Assembly: GCA_963815665.1 (NCBI GenBank)
Contig: CAWFHN010000011.1
Location: 1-64,000 of the forward strand
Length of the DNA stretch: 64,000 nt
Direction of reading: 5' to 3'
Source: DASUPK01 sp963815665
GTDB taxonomy: Bacteria > Actinomycetota > Thermoleophilia > Solirubrobacterales > 70-9
The position numbers and the translations under genes were made by a program. Positions 9,890 through 19,387 of this stretch are shown here, one piece after another. Numbering within the stretch: the stretch's first letter is position 1; each line of letters begins with the position of its first letter. The notes beneath the pieces are model-generated. The model made no database searches. It had not been told where the DNA came from and worked only from the letters and a program-made list of their open reading frames with translations.

Positions 9890-11437
9890 TCAGAGCGCGG
9901 CCAGGGCCTCCGCGGCGGCCCTCTGTCCCGAGCGCACGGCGCCGTCCATGTAGCCGTACCAGTAGTCCGAGGTCTCGGCGCCCGCCCAGTGGATGCGCTT
10001 GAAGGGCGCGCGCAGGGCCGTCCCGTGGGCGGTCAGCGCGCCAGGTCCCAGGTAGCCCTCGTAGCAGCCGCGGGTCCAGGCCTCGTGGGTCCAGTTCATC
10101 TCGAAGTACTCGCGCGGATGTCGAGCGGCCTCGCCGAAGTAGGTGGCGAAGGCGTTGAGGACCGCCGCCTTGCGCTCACCGGCTGGGCGGCGCTGGTAGT
10201 CGCGCGCCGCCGCTCCCTCGATGAATCCGAGCAGGACGCCGGGGCTGCCGTCGGGCGGCGAGTTGTCGAAGGTGACGCGGACCGGGCCGTCAAGCGCCAC
10301 CGCCTGCCCGGTCAAGCCCGAGTCCCGCCAGTAGGGCCGGTCGTAGACGGCCTGGCACTTGATCGTGGTGCCCTGCGGGAAGCGCTGGAGCAGCTGGCGG
10401 CGGTCGGCCGGAAGGTGCGGGTCGTAGTGGATCTGGGCGGTGACCACCGGCGGCCCCGTGACGATCACCTGCTTGCCCGAGGCGGTCAAGTGCTTGGTGA
10501 AGACGCGGACGCCGTGTTTGTGCTGCTCGATCCGGCGGACGGCCTGCTTCATCAGGATCCGCTTCTTGCCGATTCGCTTCGCCATCCGCTTCGAGATCTG
10601 CCAGGAGCCGCCGATGAAGCGGCTGTCCTGCGCGCCGTCGGGGACGTTGAAGAGCCGGTTCAGGTCCGGGGCCGTCGTCTCGTTGGTCGCCGATGCGATG
10701 TAGAAGAGCGCGAAGAGCAGTGAGAGGTCGCTCGACTCGGCGGCGAAGACCGCCCCGATCCCGGAGTCGAACAACGCCCGGGCGTTGGGGACGTGCATAT
10801 TGGCCTGCTTCCAGGTCTCGAGCGTCTGGCCGTCCCAGGCGCCCGCGTCGGGCGCCGTCCAGGGGGTCGCGACCGGCACGGTGCCGGCCATCTTGTTGAG
10901 GTTGGCGACGGCGAGGAAGACCTCGGCGACGGCGGTCGGGTCCGGCGGGATCGGTCCCAGCGGGCCGCCGGACTTGTACGGGGTGAGGACGCCGTTCGCC
11001 CAGTAGACGTTGTTGCCTTCGTTGTAGGTCTTGAAGGTCCCGATGCCGAGGTCGGCGGCCAGGGCCATCAGGTGGTCCTGGGTCGGACCGACCCACTCCC
11101 CGCCGACCTCGGCGATCTTGCCCTTGCCGATCTTGTGGTTCAGGGTCCGGCCGCCGACCCGGTTGCGAGCCTCGAGGAGAAGCACCGAGTGCCCTCCGCG
11201 CAGCACCTCGCGGGCCGCGGTCAGCCCGGCGAGGCCGGCGCCGACGACGATCACGTCCGCCCGGCGCCGGCGGCGCCGGTTCTTCGGCTTGCCGGCCTTC
11301 GCCTCCTCGGCGGGAGCGCCCATCGCTCCGGCCGGCAGGTAGCCGCCGAGCGCGGCGCCCGCGGCGGTCGCACCGGCGGCACCGATGAAGCGCCGCCTGC
11401 TCAGCCTGTCCTTGTCGCGGTCTCCTCCACCGGGCAT
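9890..11437 (-). CDS. Tat-exported flavin monoamine oxidase family protein
   Basis: 515 residues. The N-terminus has a twin-arginine signal SRRRFIGAAGATAAGAALGG. A dinucleotide-binding motif VIVVGAGLAGLTAAREVLRG follows, then LLLEARNRVGGRT and the C-terminal amine oxidase FAD segment 'HWAGAETSDYWYGYMDGAVR'. The family oxidises amines, amino acids or polyamines with release of peroxide and ammonia. The substrate cannot be read from sequence. ATG at 11437 was chosen so that the RR motif sits near residue 12; a longer reading to 11485 would run into the valS promoter. It is divergent from valS. Confidence 0.87.
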   Translation of the reverse strand: MPGGGDRDKDRLSRRRFIGAAGATAAGAALGGYLPAGAMGAPAEEAKAGKPKNRRRRRRADVIVVGAGLAGLTAAREVLRGGHSVLLLEARNRVGGRTLNHKIGKGKIAEVGGEWVGPTQDHLMALAADLGIGTFKTYNEGNNVYWANGVLTPYKSGGPLGPIPPDPTAVAEVFLAVANLNKMAGTVPVATPWTAPDAGAWDGQTLETWKQANMHVPNARALFDSGIGAVFAAESSDLSLLFALFYIASATNETTAPDLNRLFNVPDGAQDSRFIGGSWQISKRMAKRIGKKRILMKQAVRRIEQHKHGVRVFTKHLTASGKQVIVTGPPVVTAQIHYDPHLPADRRQLLQRFPQGTTIKCQAVYDRPYWRDSGLTGQAVALDGPVRVTFDNSPPDGSPGVLLGFIEGAAARDYQRRPAGERKAAVLNAFATYFGEAARHPREYFEMNWTHEAWTRGCYEGYLGPGALTAHGTALRAPFKRIHWAGAETSDYWYGYMDGAVRSGQRAAAEALAAL

Positions 11438-11486
11438 GGCGCTCCAGTCTGCCGATCCCGGCGCTCGGGTGCCGTGTGCCCACAAC

Positions 11487-11492
11487 TAACAT
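11487..11492 (+). promoter_or_regulatory. -10 element (TAACAT) of valS
   Basis: TAACAT ends 7 nt before the ATG at 11500. The short distance leaves no room for a T-box or other leader in front of valS. Confidence 0.45.
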
Positions 11493-11499
11493 CGCGGCG

Positions 11500-14045
11500 A
11501 TGGACGCCAAGAGTCGCGAAACGCTCGAGGCCACGACCCGCTGGGACCCCGGCGCGGTCGAGCAGCGCATCTTCGAGCGCTGGTTGAAGGGGGGCTGGTT
11601 CCACCCTTCGGCCGAGGGCTCGCCGGATCAGAACTTCTCGATAGCCATCCCGCCGCCCAACGTCACCGGCGCGCTCCACATGGGCCATGCGCTCAACGGG
11701 ACGATCCAGGACGTCCTCGTCCGGCTCAACCGCATGCGCGGCCGCAACACCATGTGGATCCTGGGTACCGACCACGCCGGGATCGCGACCCAATCGGTGG
11801 TCGAGAAGGAGCTCGCCAAGGACGGGACGCAGCGGCAGGAGCTCGGCCGGGAGAAGTTCGTCGAGAGGACCTGGGAATGGCGCTACCGCTATGGCAACGA
11901 GATCATCGAGCAGTACAAGCGGCTCGGCGCCTCCTGCGACTACGACCGCGAGCGTTTCACCCTCGACGAGGGCTATGTCAGCGCCGTCTACCGCGTCTTC
12001 GCCGAGCTCTTCAGCAAGGGCTGGATCTACCGCGACAACTACATGGTCAACTGGGATCCCGGGCTGCACTCCGCGATCTCGGACCTCGAGATCGAGAACC
12101 GAGAGGTCACCGACACGCTGTATGAGATCGCCTACCCGCTCGAGGATGGGGGCGAGCTGATCGTCGCCACGGTCCGCCCGGAGACGATGCTGGCCGACAC
12201 CGCCGTGGCGGTCAGCCCGAACGACGAGCGCTACCGGGAGGTGGTCGGGAAGCACGCGATCCTGCCGCTGGTCGATCGCCGGCTACCGGTGATCGCGGAC
12301 GAGCACGTCGATCCGGAGTTCGGCACGGGGGCGCTGAAGATCACGCCGGGGCACGACCCGAACGACTTCGAGATCGGCCGCAAGCACGAACTCCCGGCGA
12401 TCAGCGTGATCGGAGAGGACGGGCTGATCACCGATGAGGCGCCGGAGCGGTTTCGCGGCATGACCGCCGCCGAGGCGCAGGATGCCGTCGTGGCCGAGCT
12501 GCGGGATCAGGGGCTGCTGCGCGGCGAGGAGCCCTACACGCACACGGTTCCGTTCTCGCACCGCTCCGGGGAGCGGATCGAGCCGCTGATCTCGCTCCAG
12601 TGGTTCTGCCGGATGGACGAGATGGCGAAGCGTGCGGTCGACGTCGTCACCGAGGGCAGGGTCCGCATCGTCCCCGACGGCGCCCGGCGCCAGTACCTCA
12701 GTTCGATGGAGAGGATCCCGCCGTGGTGCATCTCCCGGCAGCTCTGGTGGGGCCACCGGCTGCCCGTCTGGTACCGGGGCGACGAGACCCATGTCGGCGA
12801 GCAGCCGCCGGAGGGCGAGGGATGGGAGCAGGAGGAGGACGTGCTCGACACCTGGTTCAGCTCGGCGCTCTGGCCCTACGCGACGCTCGGCTGGCCGGAC
12901 ACGACGCGCCCGAGTTCAAGGCGTTCTTCCCGACCGACGTGCTGGTCACCGCCCGCGACATCATCGCCCTCTGGGTCGCGCGGATGATCATGACCTCGCT
13001 CGAGTTCACCGGCGAGGTCCCGTTCTCGGACGTCTACGTCCACTCGGTGATCCAGGCCCCGGACGGGCGCCGGATGTCGAAGAGCCTCGGCACCGGCATC
13101 GACCCCCTCGACGAGATCGGCGAGCACGGAGCCGACGCCCTGCGCTTCGGGCTGCTCGCGATGACCTCCAGTCAGGACGTCCGCTTCTCGCAGGCGCGGG
13201 TGCAGCAGGGGCGCGACCTCGCCAACAAGATGTGGAACGCCTCGCGACTGGTCCTGATGGAGGCGCGCGACGACGTCAATCCCGCTCCTGGGACGAACCG
13301 GGTTGAGGACCGCTGGATCGCCTCGCGCCTCCAGCGCGCGATCCGGTCGGTGACCGATTCGATCGAGGCGTACGACTTCGCCCACGCCGCCCTCGACCTC
13401 TACGACTTCTTCTGGTCGGAGCTCTGCGACTGGTACCTGGAGATCGTCAAGCCCCGCCTCTACGACGGGGACGAGGAGGCCTCGGCGACGCTGCTCTGGG
13501 CGCTCGAGCGGGTGCTGGCGCTCGCGCATCCGCTGATGCCGTTCGTCACCGAGGAGATCTACTCCTATCTGCCGGAGCCGTCCGCAGAGGCGCTCGTCGT
13601 CCACTCGTTCCCGGAGGCGGACGAAGGGCTGATCGACGAGGAGGCCGAGAGCGAGATCGGCCGCGCGATCGCGCTGACCCGCGCGCTGCGGCGCTGGCGC
13701 CAGCTCGCTGAGGTTCCCGTGAAGCAGGTCCTCGCCGCGCGCGCCGACGACGCTCCGCCGCATGAGCTCGTCACCCGCCTCGCCAAGGTCGAGTTCTCCG
13801 ATGACGGAGGGGAGCCGATGGCGAGCGTCGGCGGGGTCGAGCTCCTGGAGACCGACGGCGTGGACCCCGAGGCAGTCCGCGCGAGGATCGAGGAGCGCCG
13901 CGAGAAGCTGCGCGCCGAGGTGAAACGTGGCGAGGGCAAGCTGGGCAACGAGGGGTTCGTCGCCAAGGCGCCGGCCGACGTGGTCGACGCCGAGCGGGAG
14001 AAGCTCGCCGCCTACCAGGCGGAGCTCGAGGAACTGGGGGGCTGA
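11500..14045 (+). CDS. valS: Valine-tRNA ligase, split by a one-base frameshift near 12903
   Basis: Class I synthetase that charges tRNA-Val. The first frame carries the HIGH motif (PPPNVTGALHMGHALN) and the editing domain, and reaches DTWFSSALWPYATLGWPD at 12900. The homologous continuation APEFKAFFPTDVLVTARDII is in another frame, followed by KMSKS (GRRMSKSLG), the anticodon domain and the usual C-terminal coiled coil ending at 14045. One base is missing; restoring a G in the ACGAC context would read WPDTDAPEF. The enzyme is normally essential and everything else is intact, so a sequence error is likelier than a dead gene. Combined length is about 848 residues, a normal size. Confidence 0.93.
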
Positions 14046-14049
14046 GGTG

Positions 14050-14099
14050 GGCTATCCGCGCACCCGCCTAGCCGCCCTCAACCCCCTGGGCGGATAGCC
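14050..14099. repeat. Inverted repeat between valS and folC
   Basis: GGCTATCCGC (14050-14059) is perfectly inverted as GCGGATAGCC (14090-14099), 4 nt after the valS stop and just before the folC coding region. It could be a valS terminator or attenuator, or could mask the folC start. Confidence 0.5.
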
Positions 14100-14162
14100 G
14101 GCTCCTCCGAAGAGATCCTCCGCAGGCGCGAGGTCCTGGGCTGGAAGCTGGGGCTGGAGCGG

Positions 14163-15353
14163 ATGCGCCGCCTCTGCACGCTGCTCGGCATGCCGCAGAA
14201 CCGCTTTGCGTCCATCCACGTGGTCGGGACCAACGGCAAGACCTCGGTGACGCGCATGACCGCGGCGCTGGTCGAGGCGCATGGCGTCTCGACCGGCGCG
14301 TACCTCTCCCCGCATATCCGCTCCTGGCGCGAGCGGGTGATGATCGGTGGCGAGCCGATCTCCGAGGAGGCGTTCGCCGGCGCTCTCGAGCGCGCCGAGC
14401 AGGCGGCCGAGGTGGCGGACCGCGCCGCCGGCGACGAGGGCCCGGTCACCCAGTACGAGCTGCTCACCGCGGCGGCGTTCGTGGCGTTCGCGGCGGCCCG
14501 CGTCCAGTACGGCGTGATCGAGGCCGGGCTGGGCGGGAGGCTCGACGCGACGAACGTGATCCCCTCGCAGCTGACGGTCCTGACGTCGGTCGGCCTGGAC
14601 CACACCGAATGGCTGGGGGAGACGCTGGAGGAGATCGCGGCGGAGAAGGTGGCGGTGCTGCGGGACCACACGACGCTGATCAAAGGCGAGCTTCCGCCAG
14701 AGGCGGACGCGGTGGTCGACCGGGAAGTCGAGCGACGGCACGCGACCGCGCGCTGGGCTGTGAGCGTTGCCAGCGACATGGTCGTCGGCTACCAGGCAGC
14801 GAACCTCGCCCTCGCCCAGGCCGCCGCGGGCGAGGTGCTCGGAGAGATCGATCCGGCCGTCGCCGCCGGCTTTGTGCAGAGGCTCGCCAGCCGGCAATTC
14901 CTGATTCGAGGCCGAGCCGAATTGATGCCAGGCGATCCTCCGGAGATCTTCGACGCGGCGCATAACCCCGACGGCGCGAGGGCTCTCGCCGAGACCCTCC
15001 CCAAGCTCGTTGAGCAGGGTCCAATCGTGGCCTGCCTCGCGGTCCTCGAGGGCAAGGACGCAACGGGAATCGTCAATGCGCTGGCGCCGGCCGTTTCGCA
15101 CTTCGTCTGCACGGAGGTCCCGCCCGAGGCGATCGAGGGCTCCGGGCGGCCGGGAGGCCGGGCACGGCCGGCGCTCGAGGTGGCGGCGCTCTGCGAGAGG
15201 GCCGGCGTCGAGGCCGAGGCCATCGCCGATCCCCTCCAGGCTTGGGGGCGTGCACGCGAGCTGGCCAAAGCCAGGCGCGGGGTCGCGCTGGCGGCCGGCA
15301 GTCACTACCTTCTGAGCTGCATATGGATAGAGAGGCCCGCTCAGAGCTCCTGA
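14163..15353 (+). CDS. folC: Folylpolyglutamate/dihydrofolate synthase family protein (N-terminus uncertain)
   Basis: Mur-ligase superfamily enzyme that adds glutamate to folates. ATP-binding VVGTNGKTSVTRM, YLSPHIRSWRERVMI, EAGLGGRLDATNV and FDAAHNPDGARA are all present. ATG at 14163 is only the first standard start. The conserved family segment VLGWKLGLERM begins upstream, and the same frame is open back to the valS stop with no ATG, GTG or TTG. A GTG at 14047 reads VGYPRTRLAALNPLGG in a neighbouring frame and would join after one missing base. So the true N-terminus lies upstream, either at a non-standard codon or across a frameshift. Confidence 0.88.
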   Translation: MRRLCTLLGMPQNRFASIHVVGTNGKTSVTRMTAALVEAHGVSTGAYLSPHIRSWRERVMIGGEPISEEAFAGALERAEQAAEVADRAAGDEGPVTQYELLTAAAFVAFAAARVQYGVIEAGLGGRLDATNVIPSQLTVLTSVGLDHTEWLGETLEEIAAEKVAVLRDHTTLIKGELPPEADAVVDREVERRHATARWAVSVASDMVVGYQAANLALAQAAAGEVLGEIDPAVAAGFVQRLASRQFLIRGRAELMPGDPPEIFDAAHNPDGARALAETLPKLVEQGPIVACLAVLEGKDATGIVNALAPAVSHFVCTEVPPEAIEGSGRPGGRARPALEVAALCERAGVEAEAIADPLQAWGRARELAKARRGVALAAGSHYLLSCIWIERPAQSS

Positions 15354-15442
15354 CGATGATGGGGCTGGTTGCCATCGTCGTCGCGGTGGTGATACTGGTC
15401 TTCTTCGCCTTCGGCTACGTGTTCGGCCTGCTCTTCCTGTAA
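15323..15442 (+). CDS. Small single-pass membrane protein
   Basis: 39 residues from ATG at 15323: a short charged start MDREARSELL, then a long hydrophobic stretch GLVAIVVAVVILVFFAFGYV, ending VFGLLFL. The start overlaps the 3' end of folC by 31 nt, so it is probably co-translated. The strong charge-then-membrane design supports a real small protein. No function is known. Confidence 0.5.
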   Translation: MDREARSELLTMMGLVAIVVAVVILVFFAFGYVFGLLFL

Positions 15443-15529
15443 ACGCCCAAGAAAGCCTCTGGCTCCAACCGCACGCAGGGATCCACGCACCCGTAAGGAA
15501 GTACGTACACTCGCGGCTCCCATTTTCCC

Positions 15530-16144
15530 ATGCCTCTAGCACTCTTCGGAATCGACGGCGGGCTCGGCCTGGCCGTCAACCTGGTTGTCCTCTTCCTGGT
15601 CGTCGTCTATCTGGCGCTGATCTACTGGACGTACCTCGACGCCCGCCGGCGGATCGAGGACCCGGTGCTGATCGCGTGCGCGACCGCCGCTTCGGTGTTT
15701 CCGTTCCTCGGCACCGTCGTCTACACGATCCTGCGGCCGCCGGAGTTCCTCGAGGATCGTGAGGAGCGAGAGCTGGAGCTGCGGGCGGCCGAGCTCGAGC
15801 TGCGATCGCGGATCGAGCAGTCGTGCCCGCACTGCGAATACCCGATCGAGCGCTCCTACCTGCGCTGCCCGAACTGCGAGCGGCGCCTGCGTAACCCCTG
15901 CCGCAAGTGTCACAAGCCGCTCGACCCGCGCTGGGGCATCTGCCCGTACTGCGAGACCGAGGTCCGCAAGCAGCAGCGGCCTGAGCGCGAGACGCGCCGT
16001 ACCGACCGGGCGCGCGCCCAACGCGCCGCCGGGCAGCGCCAGTCGGGATCCTCGCGCTCCACCTCCGACGGCCCCACCCGCCGCAAGGATCGCCCGGCGG
16101 TGGCCGCGCGGCCGCCGCAGCGCCCGTCGGGCTCGTCGGGCTAG
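15530..16144 (+). CDS. Membrane-anchored double zinc-ribbon protein
   Basis: 204 residues. The N-terminal 70 residues hold two membrane segments (LAVNLVVLFLVVVYLALIYW and ACATAASVFPFLGTVVYTIL). A charged helix of about 25 residues follows, then two zinc ribbons: CPHC...CPNC and CRKCHK...CPYC. The C-terminal 50 residues are basic, Arg/Ser/Pro-rich and probably disordered. The layout suggests a membrane-tethered adaptor with a cytoplasmic zinc domain; no partner is evident. A TACACT -10 candidate lies about 25 nt before the ATG at 15530. Confidence 0.7.
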   Translation: MPLALFGIDGGLGLAVNLVVLFLVVVYLALIYWTYLDARRRIEDPVLIACATAASVFPFLGTVVYTILRPPEFLEDREERELELRAAELELRSRIEQSCPHCEYPIERSYLRCPNCERRLRNPCRKCHKPLDPRWGICPYCETEVRKQQRPERETRRTDRARAQRAAGQRQSGSSRSTSDGPTRRKDRPAVAARPPQRPSGSSG

Positions 16145-16167
16145 TTAGCGCCTCGCGGTAAGCGCCT

Positions 16168-17049
16168 TCAAGCCGATCGCGCTCGCAGGATGGCGCGGAT
16201 CGTCCTCGCGACGCCCGCCCCGTCTCCGGTCACCTGGCGCCAGGTAAAGCGGATCACCTCGTAACCAAGGATCGCCAGCCTGGAGTCCCGCGCGCGGTCC
16301 TCCTCGAACGCCGATCGCGTCCGATGCGACTCCCAGCCATCGACTTCGACGATCAGGGATTGCTCCGGCCAGAGAAAGTCCACCTCGTAGCGGTCGACCC
16401 GAACGTTCACACTCGGCCGGGGAAGGCGGTGGCGGCGCCAGAGCGATTGCATTCGACTCTCGAGCTCGGTGCGAGCCCGGGCCTCACCGGACCGGTCGCC
16501 TACCGGAAGGCGGAGGAACTCGGCCTCTCGCAGCGCGGCGGCGAAATCGGCTGGGGAAAGGAGCCGGTGAAGGTCCCGGAGCGTCCGAGCGGGCTTGGTC
16601 ACCGGTATCCCGTCGCGTCGGGTGCAGTCACGGGCGATGAGAGTGGAGGAGCGGTGGAGCGCGATGCCCTCGCGTTTCCTCCTTCCAGCGGTTCCGGGAA
16701 TCGTTAGGTCGACCGCGCTGCTCTCGCCGCGACCGCCGGCTATCGAGGGCCGGCGGTTGCGTCGGCGGATCCCCCAGAGCTCGGCGGCGCTCCGGTGGCT
16801 GAGAACGGCACCATCGCCGCAGGCCAGGACCGCAGCCATCCATCTGCCCTCATCGCACAGCCGCTGGTGCCCGACGGCGTAAACACCGCGATGAATGGGG
16901 AATAGACGGCCCGACGCCACGCGCTTCGATCGGCCACGTCGGTGGACTCCCAGGCACTCGAGCTGAGGCACGGAGACAACTCCGTGCTGGTTGGCCGCCA
17001 AGCGAGCAAGCGCCACGTCCTGACCTGCTTTGTCGCGTTGTGCACCCAC
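16168..17049 (-). CDS. AbiEi-type N-terminal domain plus DUF559 (Vsr-like nuclease) protein
   Basis: 293 residues. The N-terminus ('LARLAANQHGVVSVPQLECL', 'VASGRLFPIHRGVYAVGH') is the winged-helix region of AbiEi-type transcriptional regulators/antitoxins. The C-terminus is DUF559, related to very-short-patch-repair endonucleases: VDRYEVDFLWPEQSLIVEVD then GWESHRTRSAFEEDRARD and GYEVIRFTW, with the D...E.D acidic catalytic pattern intact. Such proteins are common singletons in actinobacteria; no toxin gene (AbiEii) is adjacent. A palindrome covers the GTG start, suggesting autoregulation. Confidence 0.75.
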   Translation of the reverse strand: MGAQRDKAGQDVALARLAANQHGVVSVPQLECLGVHRRGRSKRVASGRLFPIHRGVYAVGHQRLCDEGRWMAAVLACGDGAVLSHRSAAELWGIRRRNRRPSIAGGRGESSAVDLTIPGTAGRRKREGIALHRSSTLIARDCTRRDGIPVTKPARTLRDLHRLLSPADFAAALREAEFLRLPVGDRSGEARARTELESRMQSLWRRHRLPRPSVNVRVDRYEVDFLWPEQSLIVEVDGWESHRTRSAFEEDRARDSRLAILGYEVIRFTWRQVTGDGAGVARTIRAILRARSA

Positions 17050-17058
17050 GGGGGTGCA
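17041..17058. promoter_or_regulatory. TGCACCC-N4-GGGTGCA palindrome over the AbiEi/DUF559 start codon
   Basis: TGCACCC (17041-17047) and GGGTGCA (17052-17058) form a perfect 7-bp dyad. The GTG start codon (17049-17047) sits within it. A dyad here could be a self-operator for the winged-helix protein. Confidence 0.4.
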
Positions 17059-17173
17059 TAAGTCGACAAACGCCCCGATCTCGCCCCCTCACCGCCCGTC
17101 CTGGCTCCCCTTCACTGCCGGTTTTCGGTTTTCGTGACGCGATCCACCCCGATTCCGGTACCGTGCCGCGGCC

Positions 17174-17584
17174 GTGGCAACGGAACGCACACTCATCCTC
17201 GTCAAGCCCGATGCGTTCGAGCGCGGGCTGACCGGCGAGGTGATTGCCCGGTTCGAGCGCAAGGGGCTCCGGCTGGTCGCGCTGAAGCAGATGCGGGCCG
17301 ATGTCGAGATCGCCAACGTCCACTACGAGGAGCACACCGACAAGCCGTTCTTCGGTGAGCTCGTCGAGTTCATCACGGGTGGCGAGCTGGTGGCGATGGT
17401 CCTCGAGGGGCCCAACGCGGTGAAGGCCGCGCGACAGGTGATCGGCGCCACCGATCCCGTCGAGGCGGACGCTGGGTCGATCCGCGGCGAGTTCGGCACC
17501 GAGGTCACCTTCAACCTCGTTCACGGCTCGGACTCGCCCGAATCGTCGGAGCGCGAGATCCGGATCTGGTTCCCCGAGCTGTAG
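17174..17584 (+). CDS. ndk: Nucleoside diphosphate kinase
   Basis: 136 residues, normal for the family. It transfers the gamma phosphate between nucleoside triphosphates and diphosphates through a phospho-His. The active-site His is in FNLVHGSDS, and the start ERTLILVKPDAFERG and the Arg-containing IRGEFG are typical. It begins at GTG 17174, after a TACCGT -10-like element 9 nt upstream. It precedes maf, with a dispersed repeat between them. Confidence 0.96.
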   Translation: MATERTLILVKPDAFERGLTGEVIARFERKGLRLVALKQMRADVEIANVHYEEHTDKPFFGELVEFITGGELVAMVLEGPNAVKAARQVIGATDPVEADAGSIRGEFGTEVTFNLVHGSDSPESSEREIRIWFPEL

Positions 17585-17662
17585 GGGCCACCAGGCCGCT
17601 GTACTCAGGAGCGAAGGCCGTAGGCCGAAGCGACTTATGCTGGGCGGCCGCTCGTGGCCCCC
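17584..17662. repeat. Dispersed structured repeat C (homologous to 34245-34322)
   Basis: The element begins GGGGCCACCAGGCCGCT, contains a GGAGCG core and an AGCGACTT segment, and ends GGGCGGCCGCTCGTGGCCCC. The ends are inverted (GGGGCCAC 17584-17591 with GTGGCCCC 17654-17661). Nearly the same sequence occurs at 34245-34322. The right arm includes the GTG start of maf. Confidence 0.75.
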
Positions 17663-18238
17663 ATTCGGATACTGCTCGCGTCGGGTTCCCCGCAGCGCCG
17701 CGCGTTGCTGAAGGAGCTGGGCGTGGCCTTCAGGGCGATCACGCCCGAGGTCGAGGAGACCAGCGAGGGAGACCCGCGAGAGGTGGTGCTCGCGAACGCG
17801 CTCGCCAAGGGGCGGGCAGTCGCCGCTCGGCGGCGCAAGGGAACGCTCGTGATCGCGGGCGACACCGAGGTCGCCCTCGACGGTCGCGTCATCGGCCAGC
17901 CCGGATTCGAGGGCGAGGCCCAGTGGTGCCTCGAGACCCTCTCAGGCCGCTCGCATGAGGTCCTCGGCGCCCTGGCGCTGATCGGCCCCGATCGAGTCGA
18001 CGGTGAGTTCACCGTGCGGACCGGGGTCGAGTCCACCCGTGTGACCTTCGGAGAGCTCGGCCCGGAGCTGATCGACCGCTATCTCGCCAGCGGCGAGTGG
18101 CGGGGACGGGCCGGGGGCTACGCGGTGCAGGGATTGGGCTCCGCGCTGGTCACCGGAGTGGACGGCGACGTCTCCAACGTGATCGGTCTCCCGATCGGCC
18201 TACTCCTGCGGCTCGCTCCGGAGCTGGCAGCCGGGTAG
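17654..18238 (+). CDS. maf: Maf family nucleotide pyrophosphatase
   Basis: 194 residues. It hydrolyses non-standard or methylated nucleoside triphosphates (house-cleaning) and is linked to cell division in some bacteria. The N-terminal RILLASGSPQRRALLKELG is the family hallmark; the acidic site GDTEVALDGRVIGQP (the usual TD replaced by TE) and GRAGGYAVQGLG follow. The GTG start lies in the right stem of repeat C, so translation may be sensitive to that structure. It precedes mreB, a common arrangement. Confidence 0.93.
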   Translation: MAPIRILLASGSPQRRALLKELGVAFRAITPEVEETSEGDPREVVLANALAKGRAVAARRRKGTLVIAGDTEVALDGRVIGQPGFEGEAQWCLETLSGRSHEVLGALALIGPDRVDGEFTVRTGVESTRVTFGELGPELIDRYLASGEWRGRAGGYAVQGLGSALVTGVDGDVSNVIGLPIGLLLRLAPELAAG

Positions 18239-18251
18239 CGGCCGGATTTTC

Positions 18252-18264
18252 GCCCATTTTGGGC
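18252..18264. terminator. Small hairpin after maf
   Basis: GCCCA-TTT-TGGGC (18252-18264) followed by ATTTAG lies between maf and mreB. The stem is only 5 bp, so termination is tentative. Confidence 0.35.
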
Positions 18265-18315
18265 ATTTAGAGCAAGCCGCTAGTCTGGGCTCGATTCGCC
18301 AGTTTGGCACTACCG

Positions 18316-19356
<1,041 letters not shown>

Positions 19357-19387
19357 GGTGCGGATCGGCTAAGGGGGAGACGCGGCC

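Noticed and set aside
11437..11500. T-box riboswitch before valS (and likewise before leuS)
   Set aside because: A -10 element lies 7 nt (valS) or 6 nt (leuS) before the start codon, leaving no room for a leader.
11687..12160. Arg/Ser/Pro-rich frames inside valS and elsewhere
   Set aside because: These are alternative frames of real genes with the codon bias expected of shadows.
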